Made by a program: the position numbers and the translations under genes. Shown here piece after piece: positions 34,029 to 42,354 of a stretch of 50,960 nt of DNA. The DNA comes from an uncultured Thiocystis sp. (lineage in GTDB: Bacteria > Pseudomonadota > Gammaproteobacteria > Chromatiales > Chromatiaceae): NCBI RefSeq assembly GCF_903866365.1, contig NZ_CAIPNF010000187.1, positions 1 to 50,960 on the forward strand. Direction: 5' to 3'. Below the pieces are notes generated by a model. It had not been told where the DNA came from and searched no databases. It saw only the letters and a list, made by a program, of their open reading frames with translations. Every line of letters starts with the position of its first letter. Position 1 is the first letter of the stretch.

Positions 34029-34060
34029 CCGCCGGCAGACGTGTAAACGGCTGCCGGCGG
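34029..34060 (-). terminator. Rho-independent terminator of the PPC-repeat protein gene
   Basis: Ten-base-pair GC-rich stem CCGCCGGCAG/CTGCCGGCGG with a 12-base loop. Read on the minus strand it lies 23 bases after the stop codon at 34084 and is followed by TTTCGTTTTTG, which completes a canonical intrinsic terminator. Confidence 0.85.
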
Positions 34061-34083
34061 TGTTGCGTTGAGAGATCGAGGAA

Positions 34084-35676
34084 TCAGTTATAGGGGTTGG
34101 GCCGGTTCAGGAAGTCCTCGTAGGCGTCCGTGTCGATGGTGTTGGGGGGTAATTTGGTGCCGTGCCAGGTGAAGTTGTAGGGGCTTGAGTATGCATTCTC
34201 AGGAATCTCGACGACACCGCCATATTGACTGCAACTGCAAAGCGCCTGTGTTTGATAGGTATCGCAGGGCTCGATATTCCCTTCCTCGTCCTCTACGCCG
34301 CATCCTGGCGGAACATCCTCTATGATTAAACACCCTGTCTCGATGCCGGCAACGCATTCCGTTGGAACATTATTACAGGACAGCCCCTCGCCCCCCTCGC
34401 AATCAGCAGGGACATAGCAGGAGTTTCCGCTCTCGCATTCACAGGATCCGACAAAGCCGGTTTCCGAGGTCGTGGAGACAAACTGATGGCTCAGGCAAGG
34501 CGCGTTAAAGAGACGCTTGTGGCTGACCCGCATTAAATAAAAATTTGGATCTTTCAGCCCGAGTCGGTAGGTGGCGGATGGGTCGTTGGTGGTATCGGTA
34601 TTAAAGGCGAGCAGCGGTTGGACGTTCTCTCGGGATTCTCCATTCTCCAATCGTTGCGCGGTTGCCCGATCATAGATTTCCACGAACCAGTTGCCGGGAC
34701 CGCATTTTTCCTTGGCGCAGAACACCAATGTCACGATCTCATTGCCGGTGGACTGATACACATACCAATCATCCTCGCCCTGGCCCCAGACAAAGGTATC
34801 CTCGGTCGGTACGGGGAAGTTGAACGTCAGGTTGACCAACCCATACATCGTGACGCTTGTGGCCAATGGAGTGGCGTTGCTCGGGATATTGTTCGGTTCG
34901 ATCTCCGAATCGTAGAAGCCCACGATGGGTTGATTGGTATCGAGCGAACTGTCCTGCAGCAAGGCCGAGATGTAGTAGGGCGAGAAATTCTGGTTACAGT
35001 CTGGATCGCTCGGCTGAATGATGGTGCAGTCGGCCGGCGGAGTGGGCTGGACTACAATGTAATAGGTGCCGATCAGTCCGAGCGTGACGCGGTAGGTGAC
35101 CGCCTCGTCGCCTTCCTTGGTGGGCACACCCCCCGAAACGGCGGTATTGAAGTTAGCGAAAACATTGCCGGCGGCATCGCGAATCGTCATCTTCCAGCCC
35201 GCGAGGAGTCCGCCGGGTACCGAGAAGTTGACGATCAGATTCTGGTTGGCGACCGTGGTCTCGGTGTAGAACCAGTCCTGGTCCGCGGCGCCATAGCTCT
35301 GGCCCCAGAAATTCGCGCCCAGTTTTAGCGGGTCCGCCGCGATCAGATTGTCGTTGGGCTCCGTCTCCCCGTAAACCGGGTCAGGGATGCAGGAGGCCAG
35401 GGTGATCCCGCAGCTTTGCGGATCCGCGAGACACTGGGCGAGCTGCTGCGCGGTGCCAGCGCCGAAACCGTCGAAATAACCCAGGTTATACCTTGAGTCA
35501 AACCACTCATTGTAGGCTGACTGCCTGCCCGCATTGTACCCGTCGGTAAAGCTGGCCTGCCGATCCGCCAGACAGGGATCGCCGGGATCGGGTAAAGGGC
35601 TGAGTGTGTTGGCATGAGCCGCCGCGAAGGACATCAGCAGGACGAGACCGAGAGCCGCATGGGCGAGAGTCTTCAT
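34084..35676 (-). CDS. Exported Cys-rich protein with two PPC-like domains
   Basis: Protein of 530 residues with a signal peptide (MKTLAHAALGLVLLMSFAAA ending HA-NT). Two beta-sandwich modules of the bacterial pre-peptidase C-terminal (PPC) type begin with ETEPNDN and EIEPNNIPSNATPL and contain DQDWFY and EDDWYV strands. Before them is a Tyr/Gly-rich region (DGYNAGRQSAYNEWF, YNLGYFDGFGAGTAQQL) that resembles a short repeat. The C-terminal 120 residues hold about a dozen cysteines (CECESGNSCYVPADCEGGEG), suggesting disulfide bonding in the periplasm or outside. No protease domain is present, so it is a binding or structural protein. It carries its own terminator and is probably monocistronic. 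Confidence 0.75.
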   Translation of the reverse strand: MKTLAHAALGLVLLMSFAAAHANTLSPLPDPGDPCLADRQASFTDGYNAGRQSAYNEWFDSRYNLGYFDGFGAGTAQQLAQCLADPQSCGITLASCIPDPVYGETEPNDNLIAADPLKLGANFWGQSYGAADQDWFYTETTVANQNLIVNFSVPGGLLAGWKMTIRDAAGNVFANFNTAVSGGVPTKEGDEAVTYRVTLGLIGTYYIVVQPTPPADCTIIQPSDPDCNQNFSPYYISALLQDSSLDTNQPIVGFYDSEIEPNNIPSNATPLATSVTMYGLVNLTFNFPVPTEDTFVWGQGEDDWYVYQSTGNEIVTLVFCAKEKCGPGNWFVEIYDRATAQRLENGESRENVQPLLAFNTDTTNDPSATYRLGLKDPNFYLMRVSHKRLFNAPCLSHQFVSTTSETGFVGSCECESGNSCYVPADCEGGEGLSCNNVPTECVAGIETGCLIIEDVPPGCGVEDEEGNIEPCDTYQTQALCSCSQYGGVVEIPENAYSSPYNFTWHGTKLPPNTIDTDAYEDFLNRPNPYN

Positions 35677-35860
35677 AGTTCATTCCTGATTCGACAGACT
35701 GGTGAGTGCCGCGCTCGGATGCTCCGGACTCCAGCGGATTCAAGGGGCAGGGCCGGCACACCCGGAGTTTAGCGGAATGGCAATTCCGATCAAGTCGACA
35801 TGCCGAGAATTGACAAGCGCTCCACAGTATAGTGCGTCGATCTCGTGCTTGGTTTATCGT

Positions 35861-36607
35861 ATGCCTCCCTTGCCATCAACGCAGTCGAACGAGTCCGCAA
35901 CCGTTTTGGTCCTGATCCCCGCCCACAACGAGGCCGCCACCGTTGGCGCCATCGTCGCCGAAGTCCGTCATCGCTGGGATCTTCCGGTGGTCGTCATCGA
36001 CGATTGCAGCACGGACGACACCGCCGAGGTCGCGCGCGCCGCGGGCGCCATCGTGCTGCCGCTGACCTTACAGCTCGGCGCCTGGGGGGCGATTCAGGCC
36101 GGTCTACGGTACGCCCTGCGCCAGGGCTGCCGGGTCGCCGTGACGCTCGATGCCGACGGTCAGCATGAGCCGGCCTCTCTCGGCGTCTTGCTGGAGCCCA
36201 TCCGGGCCGGGCAGGCGGATGTCGTCATCGGTGCCTTTCCCGCCCGCGCCAGCCGCGCGCGCCGGCTGGCCTGGGAGTATTTTCGCTGGATCACCGGGCT
36301 CGATCTGGAAGACATTACCTCCGGTTTTCGCGCCTACAACCACGCGGCCATGACCCTGCTGGCGTCGCGGGAGGCCAGTCTGCTCGACTATCAGGATGTC
36401 GGCGTGCTCATGATCCTGCGCCGTCGCGGACTGCGCACGCTTGAGGTACCCGTGCCCATGCATCCACGCGCGCAGGGGGCGTCGCGGGTGTTCGGTTCCT
36501 GGTGGATCGTGGGAACCTACATGCTGCAGACCAGTCTCCTGTGCATCGCCCGCGTCGGCTACGGTCCGCTGCCGGCCTCAAGACCAGACCCCGAGCCTTT
36601 GCGATGA
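35861..36607 (+). CDS. DPM1-like GT2 family glycosyltransferase
   Basis: GT-A glycosyltransferase of 248 residues. The N-terminal VLVLIPAHNEAATVGAIVAE and VVVIDDCSTDDTAEVAR, then VTLDADGQHEP (the DXD-type DAD), match polyprenyl-phosphate sugar synthases (DPM1/DpmA type). LDLEDITSGFRAYN corresponds to the family's conserved SGFR. It probably transfers a sugar to polyprenyl phosphate for use by GT-C enzymes such as the membrane protein at 38184. The ATG at 35861 is chosen because the region upstream shows no homology and lies in the divergent promoter space. Its stop overlaps the next start. Confidence 0.9.
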   Translation: MPPLPSTQSNESATVLVLIPAHNEAATVGAIVAEVRHRWDLPVVVIDDCSTDDTAEVARAAGAIVLPLTLQLGAWGAIQAGLRYALRQGCRVAVTLDADGQHEPASLGVLLEPIRAGQADVVIGAFPARASRARRLAWEYFRWITGLDLEDITSGFRAYNHAAMTLLASREASLLDYQDVGVLMILRRRGLRTLEVPVPMHPRAQGASRVFGSWWIVGTYMLQTSLLCIARVGYGPLPASRPDPEPLR

Positions 36608-36999
36608 CCTATCAAATGACCTCCATGGCGATCGGGATCGGGCTTGCCGTCGTCATTCTTTGGCTGGTTCGACGGGATCACCTGCACGGTCCTTACGCCG
36701 TCTGGTGGATCGGCGCGGCGGCGACCGTCTGTTTGCTTGGCTTGTTTCCGAATTTTTTCGATGTCGTCGCCCGCTATCTGGGTGTCAGTTATCCGCCAGT
36801 GCTGGCCCTGGTGCTTGGTTTCGCGATGCTGATCGTCAAGATTTTGACCATGGATGTCGAGCGATCGCGCCAGGAGCGCCAGATCCGCCGTCTGGCCCAG
36901 CAACTGGCCATGCTGGAAGCGCGCCAGCCCCTGCCGGACGAGGCGCCTGGAGCCCATGCGGGGACCGGTGACGCCCGGCGGACGGAGCCGGGCGCATAG
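36604..36999 (+). CDS. DUF2304-family membrane protein
   Basis: Protein of 131 residues with three transmembrane helices (TSMAIGIGLAVVILWLVRRD, WWIGAAATVCLLGLFPNFFD, PVLALVLGFAMLIVKILTMD) and a basic/coiled C-terminus (QERQIRRLAQQLAMLEARQP). DUF2304 genes are regularly paired with DPM1-like glycosyltransferases. The ATGA overlap with the upstream gene supports a complex that anchors the GT2 at the membrane. Mechanism unknown. Confidence 0.85.
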   Translation: MTYQMTSMAIGIGLAVVILWLVRRDHLHGPYAVWWIGAAATVCLLGLFPNFFDVVARYLGVSYPPVLALVLGFAMLIVKILTMDVERSRQERQIRRLAQQLAMLEARQPLPDEAPGAHAGTGDARRTEPGA

Positions 37000-37004
37000 C
37001 CGCG

Positions 37005-38156
37005 ATGCGTGTCCTGCATGTCGGTAAGTATTATCCGCCCTTCGCCGGTGGCATGGAGTACTTCCTGGCCGATCTGCTGCGCGCGCTGCCGGAGCAGGGC
37101 ATCGAGGTCGCCGCGCTGGTGCACGATGAAAGGCGCGGCGGGCAGGGCGCGCGTCCCGCCGCGACCGACGCCATCCCCATCTACCGCGTGCCCTGTCATG
37201 GCCGCCTGCTCTATGCCCCGCTAAGCCCCGCCTTTCCGTTCTGGCTGAGCCGCGCGATCCGCGAATTCCGGCCCGATCTGCTCCATTTGCATCTGCCCAA
37301 CACCTCCGCCTTCGCCGCGCTGCCGCTACCGGCCGCCCGCCGTCTGCCCTGGGTGATCCACTGGCACGCCGATGTGGTGTCCTCCGTCATCGACCGTCGG
37401 CTGGCACTGGCCTATCGGCTCTATCGACCCTTCGAGCAGCGTCTCCTGGCCGCCAGTCGCGCCGTGATCGCGACATCGCCGCCCTATCTCGACTCCAGCG
37501 CCGCTTTAGCGCCCTGGCGCGAGCGCTGCCGGACGATCCCGCTGGGTCTGGATCCGTCCCGTCTTCCCGATCCCGCGCCGAGCGACCTGGCGCAGGCCGA
37601 GAGCCTGTGGGGCGGGGCGGGGTTGCGGGTGCTGGCGATCGGTCGGCTGACCTATTACAAGGGGCACGATACCCTGATTCGCGCCGCGGCCGAGTTGCCC
37701 GAGGCGCGTTTTCTGATCGTCGGGTCTGGCGACCAGCGCGAGCGGCTTGCTGCGCTGATCCGCTCGCTGGGTCTGGACGAACGGGTCCATCTCCCCGGTT
37801 TTCAGCCCGATGCGACGCTCAACGCGCTGTTGGCGAGCTGCGATCTGCTATGTCTGCCGTCGCTGGAGCGAACCGAAGCCTTCGGACTGGTTCTGCTGGA
37901 GGCGATGCGCTTCGGCAAGCCCGTGGTCGCGAGCGATATTCCAGGTTCGGGCGCCGGCTGGGTGGTTCGTCAGGCCGCGCACGGACTGCTGACGCCGCCG
38001 GGCGATCCGGTCCGGCTCGCCAGCGCCTTGCGAAGTCTCCAGATGGATCCCGACCGCCGGCGGCGGCTTGGCGAGTCGGGTCGGCGCGCGCTGCGGGAGC
38101 GCTTCGGCATGGCGCCGATCGCCCGCGAGGTGGCTGAGGTCTATGCCGGGCGATGA
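37005..38156 (+). CDS. GT4-family glycosyltransferase
   Basis: GT-B enzyme of 383 residues. N-terminal VGKYYPPFAGGMEYFLADLL is the classic GGxE start. The middle has IHWHADVVSS. The donor domain has VLAIGRLTYYKGHDTLIRAA and FLIVGSGDQRERL, and the EX7E motif in ERTEAFGLVLLEAMRFGKPV. It starts six bases after the DUF2304 gene, so the three genes 35861-38156 form one operon. It faces the convergent membrane-protein gene at 38184 with no obvious terminator between them. Confidence 0.92.
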   Translation: MRVLHVGKYYPPFAGGMEYFLADLLRALPEQGIEVAALVHDERRGGQGARPAATDAIPIYRVPCHGRLLYAPLSPAFPFWLSRAIREFRPDLLHLHLPNTSAFAALPLPAARRLPWVIHWHADVVSSVIDRRLALAYRLYRPFEQRLLAASRAVIATSPPYLDSSAALAPWRERCRTIPLGLDPSRLPDPAPSDLAQAESLWGGAGLRVLAIGRLTYYKGHDTLIRAAAELPEARFLIVGSGDQRERLAALIRSLGLDERVHLPGFQPDATLNALLASCDLLCLPSLERTEAFGLVLLEAMRFGKPVVASDIPGSGAGWVVRQAAHGLLTPPGDPVRLASALRSLQMDPDRRRRLGESGRRALRERFGMAPIAREVAEVYAGR

Positions 38157-38183
38157 GCGCGTCCGCCTTCGGGACGCGGGCCG

Positions 38184-39611
38184 TCAAGTGCCGCCAGCCG
38201 CGCGTGTTCGCGACTCCCACAGGGTCAGCATCCAGAAGACGAAAGCGGGCACGAACTGTAGAAACAGCCGGTTGATACTGGTGGATTTGGTGGCCCAGAG
38301 ATGGGCGTCGGTCAGGAAGAACAGCACAAAAAGCGCGCTCAACGCGCCGAGCACGAAGACCGTTCCGGCCCGCAGCCAGGATGGCGCACCCCGCCGGGTC
38401 GCGGCAAACAGCCCCCAGCCGATGGCCAGCACCAGCACATACGTCAAGAGATGCCAGTTGTCGTAGACGAAGAGATTCCGCCAGACCGCATCCCAACTGT
38501 CGTGGTACGTCAGTACGAAGCGGCCCACAGAGGGCAGTTCGATCAGGGAGGGCGTCAACTGAACGACGCCCGCGCCTGGAACGCCGAAAGACACCCCGCC
38601 CATCGTCCAGGCGACCGCGCCTGTCGCCATCATCCCTCCCAGGAGCGCCAGCAACCAGTGTCCGCGCAGCCGCGCGACCAGCAGCGCCGGGATGAACAGG
38701 AGCAACCAGACCGCGCCTTCCTGCTTGATGAAAGGACCGGCCAGCACGAACGCTATCGCCAACCCACCCTGACGCCAATCGCCATCCCGCGCCCATTGCA
38801 GCAAGGCGAAGAACGCCAGGCCAAGGGTGGTCGCCAGCCAGAGATCGGCATAGCCCGCCAGCGCGAGATGGCTGTCCAGCAAGGGCAGCGACAGCAGCAG
38901 CCAGAGAAAGACCAAGGCGGTCAGCGGCGCGGCGCCCCACAGCCGCGCCTGTCCGTAAAACCCCAGTCCCAGGGCCAGCGCGCAGCCCAGCCAGGGCAGG
39001 TTGGCGGCGGTTTCGTTCCAGGCGCCATCGGCCAGCGTGGGCCAGAGGGCCAGCAACGAGACCGTGGCGGGATACTGCCAGGCGGCAATGGTGTAGGCCT
39101 GTCCGCCAGGATTGGCCAGCCAGTCTTGCGGCGACACGAAGGGCACCAGTTGGTGCAGCTCCGACCAGACCCGCGCACGCACCGCCCAGGTGGTCCAGGC
39201 GTCCCAGGGAAAGAGCGGATGCCACCAGACTTCCAGCGCAAGCCCGAGCAGTCGCAGCCCGAGCCACAGCAACAGAACCCCGAACAGAATGCGCTGCCAG
39301 ACGGGCGCGCGCTCCAGCGCGGTTCCTTTGTCGCGTGTCTGGACCGCCGGCCGCTGCCGGAGTCGCCGCCCGCCCGCCACCGCCAACAGGGCAAACAGCA
39401 GGATCGGGCCGATGAAGCCAAGCGACAGTCCCAGCGCATCCATACCGCGCAATACGAGCGTGACCCCCAGCATGCTCAGCACATATCCGTAGCCGAGCGC
39501 CAGCGGCCACACGCCGGGCGCCGGTTCGCGCCAGAGCAAACGCAGCCAGAGCGCGCCCGCCAGCCAGGGCACGCCCAACGAGAGTCCCACGCCCCACCAG
39601 CCCATCGTCAT
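38184..39611 (-). CDS. Polytopic membrane protein, GT-C-like
   Basis: Protein of 475 residues with about eleven to twelve transmembrane helices. After the third helix an extracytoplasmic loop carries FPWDAWTTWAVRARVWSEL, with an Asp placed as in the first-loop acidic motif of GT-C glycosyltransferases that use polyprenyl-phosphate sugars. The segment AGYADLWLATTLGLAFFALL and KQEGAVWLLLFIPALL are also typical of such proteins. I cannot assign a specific family. Its start overlaps the stop of the upstream gene (ATGA), so the pair 39608-40408 and 38184-39611 is translationally coupled. Together with the DPM1-like gene it suggests sugar transfer at the outer face of the inner membrane. Confidence 0.75.
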   Translation of the reverse strand: MTMGWWGVGLSLGVPWLAGALWLRLLWREPAPGVWPLALGYGYVLSMLGVTLVLRGMDALGLSLGFIGPILLFALLAVAGGRRLRQRPAVQTRDKGTALERAPVWQRILFGVLLLWLGLRLLGLALEVWWHPLFPWDAWTTWAVRARVWSELHQLVPFVSPQDWLANPGGQAYTIAAWQYPATVSLLALWPTLADGAWNETAANLPWLGCALALGLGFYGQARLWGAAPLTALVFLWLLLSLPLLDSHLALAGYADLWLATTLGLAFFALLQWARDGDWRQGGLAIAFVLAGPFIKQEGAVWLLLFIPALLVARLRGHWLLALLGGMMATGAVAWTMGGVSFGVPGAGVVQLTPSLIELPSVGRFVLTYHDSWDAVWRNLFVYDNWHLLTYVLVLAIGWGLFAATRRGAPSWLRAGTVFVLGALSALFVLFFLTDAHLWATKSTSINRLFLQFVPAFVFWMLTLWESRTRAAGGT

Positions 39612-40408
39612 GGTCCCTCCCGGAGGCGAAACAGTGCGCCCTGAGCGGCGGCGTGCAAGAGGTCCGCCGGTCGTTGTCCATCCTTAGAGATCAATACACC
39701 ATGATCGCGATCGTAGCGGACCGGTTTCATGGGCGACAGGAGCAACACATAATCGCCGGCGCGCGCCTTGGTGTCGCCGGGCAGGGTGGCGGAGGGGAGC
39801 GAAACGTTGTGGGGGAAAAGATGATAACGCACGCGCCCGGCGTTGGCGCCGCCGGGATCCGCGCTGACAATGAAGACCCGCGCCGGAGGTTCCGGCAGAT
39901 GGTGCAGAACCTCGCGCAGGAAGGGATAGAGCCTGCGATCCGGCCCGGCCAGATACCGCGCGGTCTGGTCCAGGCCGGCATAGGTGGCCGCGGTCTGGCT
40001 CAGACGCTGGCTCAACGCCCACTGCCAGCGCAGATCCAGCGCCAGCCACCCCAGCAGCAGAAACACGGCATAAGGTGCCAGCGACTTGAAACCGCGCCAG
40101 GGCGGAGCGATCAGCGCGGACAGCAGGCTGCTGAAACCGACCCAGAGCGCCACGAGCAGGACCGGCGGAAAGAGCGCGTCGCGTGGCGCGCCCTGGTTGA
40201 AATTGATGGACCGTCCCGTCCAGCCGTCGACCTGCATCCACTCGGACGCGACGGCTTGGAAGAGCCGGGTCAGGGTCGGCGCAACCAGCGGGTCTCCAGA
40301 GCGATAAAATAGCCACAGGACAAGCAATGTCAGCAGTGCCCCGCCCACGCCCGCCGCGACCGGACGACCGACGGCACCCAACCTGCTTCTCGATCGTTGC
40401 GCTTCCAT
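39608..40408 (-). CDS. Membrane protein paired with the GT-C-like protein
   Basis: Protein of 266 residues with three hydrophobic segments (GGALLTLLVLWLFYRSG, ALFPPVLLVALWVGFSSLLS and a third at LAPYAVFLLLGWLALD) followed by a soluble C-terminal half containing FIVSADPGGANAGRVRYHLF and DYVLLLSPMKPVRYDRD. No known family recognised. The soluble part reads like an extracytoplasmic nucleotide- or sugar-binding domain, as found in some cell-surface polymerase partners, but that is a guess. A TTG two codons upstream with AAAGG is an alternative start. Confidence 0.65.
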   Translation of the reverse strand: MEAQRSRSRLGAVGRPVAAGVGGALLTLLVLWLFYRSGDPLVAPTLTRLFQAVASEWMQVDGWTGRSINFNQGAPRDALFPPVLLVALWVGFSSLLSALIAPPWRGFKSLAPYAVFLLLGWLALDLRWQWALSQRLSQTAATYAGLDQTARYLAGPDRRLYPFLREVLHHLPEPPARVFIVSADPGGANAGRVRYHLFPHNVSLPSATLPGDTKARAGDYVLLLSPMKPVRYDRDHGVLISKDGQRPADLLHAAAQGALFRLREGP

Positions 40409-40466
40409 CGACAAATAGCCTTTGTTCCAGTGATTCTCCAGCGCGGAGGCTGATTGGGGCCGGCGC

Positions 40467-40853
40467 TTAAATCTTGATGATGGTGTCGCTATAGAGTGCC
40501 ACCAGGGAATCGTGGGTCATCAGCCGCATCGGTTCGACAAGTGCTTGGGCAACGAGGATGCGGTCAAACGGGTCTTGGTGGTGAGCAGGCAATTCTTCAA
40601 CCGCCACGGCATGTTCGGCTTCTACCGCCAGGAAGCGATAGCCAGACTCTCGGAAATAGCGCGCTGCGTCCTGACTGGACACGGGCATGTCACCTCGGCC
40701 AAGCGCGTGCTTGATGGCGATCTCCCAAACGCTAGCGGCGCTGATCCAAACGGTCGTCTTCGATGACTGGATCAATTCTCGCGACTTTTGCGGCAACTGC
40801 GGGTTATCCGTAATCGCCCACAGGGCAACATGCGTATCCAGCAGTACGTTCAA
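40467..40853 (-). CDS. PIN-domain toxin (VapC-like)
   Basis: Protein of 128 residues that begins at a TTG: MNVLLDTHVALW, preceded by GGATCGGAAAC. PIN-domain acidic residues are visible as Asp in LLDTHVALWAI, Glu in SVWEIAIK and Asp in DPFDRILVAQA, giving a metal-dependent ribonuclease site. The TTG overlaps the antitoxin stop as TTGA, so toxin synthesis depends on antitoxin translation and is reduced by the weak start codon. The frame upstream of this point is the antitoxin region in another phase and should not be added to the protein. Confidence 0.9.
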   Translation of the reverse strand: MNVLLDTHVALWAITDNPQLPQKSRELIQSSKTTVWISAASVWEIAIKHALGRGDMPVSSQDAARYFRESGYRFLAVEAEHAVAVEELPAHHQDPFDRILVAQALVEPMRLMTHDSLVALYSDTIIKI

Positions 40854-41095
40854 GTTTCCGATCCCATGAACAACCGTGCGACTTCTTGGTGATGAGCGTC
40901 GATGGTGTCCGGAACTTCGAACTTTCCCTTGGCGACGCCGATGCGCCGGCTCGCCGACACCGTATCCATCGGGACCAGCTTGGCGGCAGGGCGACCATTG
41001 CGGGCAATGATGATTTCGCGCTCCTGCCCCTGTTCGATCGCTTCCACCAATCGGGATAGCGAGGACTTGGCTTGCAACATATTGACGGCTTGCAT
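40850..41095 (-). CDS. Phd/YefM-family antitoxin
   Basis: Protein of 81 residues. N-terminal MQAVNMLQAKSSLSRLVEAI and EREIIIARNGRPAAKLVPMD are the Phd/YefM DNA-binding fold signature. The C-terminal tail (FEVPDTIDAHHQEVARLFMG) is the expected toxin-binding segment. Partner of the PIN toxin directly downstream. Expected to repress its own promoter, for which a near-palindrome lies upstream at 41129-41146. Confidence 0.9.
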   Translation of the reverse strand: MQAVNMLQAKSSLSRLVEAIEQGQEREIIIARNGRPAAKLVPMDTVSASRRIGVAKGKFEVPDTIDAHHQEVARLFMGSET

Positions 41096-41128
41096 CGTCG
41101 TAGATCATCCGCTCCAGAAACAATTAGG

Positions 41129-41146
41129 TTAGTCTAGTCTGGCTAA
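41129..41146. promoter_or_regulatory. Putative antitoxin operator
   Basis: TTAGTCTAGTCTGGCTAA is an imperfect palindrome (TTAGTC against GGCTAA, one mismatch) 33 bases upstream of the antitoxin ATG, in an AT-rich patch that should hold the promoter. Based on position and symmetry only. Confidence 0.4.
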
Positions 41147-41708
41147 TTCTAAAGACAAGTAGTCATCCTTGATCCCCAGCGGTGAGATTTTTGCTCTAAG
41201 CGACGCCTCTTCGCCCCTGCCATCCTCCAAACTTCGTCGAGCACGCTCCAATTAGAGTCTTTCGAACCTCGGCGATGGATTCAGATCGCATACTCCACGG
41301 TTTCGTGCACGATGGCGGCCCGCGATGCAATAATATTGATTGCAGCGCAGAGGCATCGGCCATCGACTCGCCGTCCATCGAATTCGTGGGCCAGCTCATG
41401 TTTTCGCGGATGAATTGCTGTTGGACTACGCCTCGGTGCGCGCGAACTCGACAGGCACGAACAAGAAAGACCGTCCAGCGCCCCGTCGCAACCCCGACGC
41501 GCGCAGGGAACGTTCAGTGACAGACCAAAATACCGATCCATCATGACTTAACAACGGTTCAAACCGAACCGATACCGGGCCAAAACCACCCAGCGCATCC
41601 CGCCAACCGCGTCAGCGACGATGCCGGATGGTTCACCTGCGTATTCTTTAGAGGCGGATCGAACCTGTCGATCGGAAATTTCTTCGAATCCGCCAGAGGC
41701 ACAGCCGT
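41147..41708. other. Gene-poor stretch before the FkbM gene
   Basis: About 560 bases without a supportable gene. Short open frames exist on both strands, but none has a ribosome binding site or a recognisable product, and codon patterns look random. It is less GC-rich than the neighbours and may be a decayed or inserted segment next to the toxin-antitoxin pair. Confidence 0.5.
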
Positions 41709-42344
41709 ATGACCTATTATTCGCAACATGGCCAGGACCGATATCTGCACGAGACCTTCTTCAAGGAGCGTTCGGGCGGAACCTTCATCGAGTTCGGGGC
41801 GCTGGATGGACTGCTGGATAGCAACACACTCTTTTTCGAGCGGAATCTGGACTGGACCGGCATCCTGATCGAGCCCAATCCGGCGGCATTCGAGCTGTTG
41901 CTGAAGAACCGCCCGAATTGTCAGCTCGCCAACGTCGCCATCTCGAACCAAAATGCCACCCTGCCATTCCTGAAGATTGCCGGCGGCTTTTATGGCTGGT
42001 CGGGCCTGGCGGACGACATCGAGCCGCAACACCATGACCGCATCGATCGCTACATCAAACGGGACGAACTCCAAACCATCCAGGTCAGCGTGCATGACCT
42101 GGCCTGGCTGGCGGAGCGATATCAGCTGACAAATGTCGACTTCATGAGCATCGATACCGAGGGCACGGAGGAGAAAATCATCCGCGCCTTTCCCTGGGAG
42201 CAGTTACGGGTCGGGGTGTTCTGCATCGAGAACAATTTCCAGAATTATGACATCGACGAGCTGATGGCCTCCCATGGCTATGTCAAAAGCGCGCGCATCG
42301 GGCCGGACGACATCTTCGCGCATCGCTCGCTGACGGCGTTATGA
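41709..42344 (+). CDS. FkbM-family methyltransferase
   Basis: Protein of 211 residues with the FkbM SAM-methyltransferase pattern: YYSQHGQDRYLHETFF, FIEFGALDGLLDSNTLFFE (motif I region), GILIEPNPAAFELLLKN, CQLANVAISNQNATLPF, and VDFMSIDTEGTEEKIIRAF with the family's IDTEG. FkbM enzymes of this size in glycan loci usually O-methylate sugars. Substrate not deducible. The next gene begins 10 bases downstream. Confidence 0.9.
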   Translation: MTYYSQHGQDRYLHETFFKERSGGTFIEFGALDGLLDSNTLFFERNLDWTGILIEPNPAAFELLLKNRPNCQLANVAISNQNATLPFLKIAGGFYGWSGLADDIEPQHHDRIDRYIKRDELQTIQVSVHDLAWLAERYQLTNVDFMSIDTEGTEEKIIRAFPWEQLRVGVFCIENNFQNYDIDELMASHGYVKSARIGPDDIFAHRSLTAL

Positions 42345-42354
42345 CGCACCTCTG

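Noticed and set aside
37819-39681. 620-codon open frame on the minus strand
   Set aside because: Overlaps a motif-rich GT4 gene and the GT-C-like gene in another phase; its translation is Arg/Ala/Gly-rich low-complexity text without a domain.
40854-41123. N-terminal extension of the PIN toxin
   Set aside because: It is the antitoxin gene read in the wrong phase. The TTG at 40853 gives the normal PIN start.
41275-41546. Short frames on both strands before the FkbM gene
   Set aside because: No initiation signals, no motifs, and no consistent coding bias.
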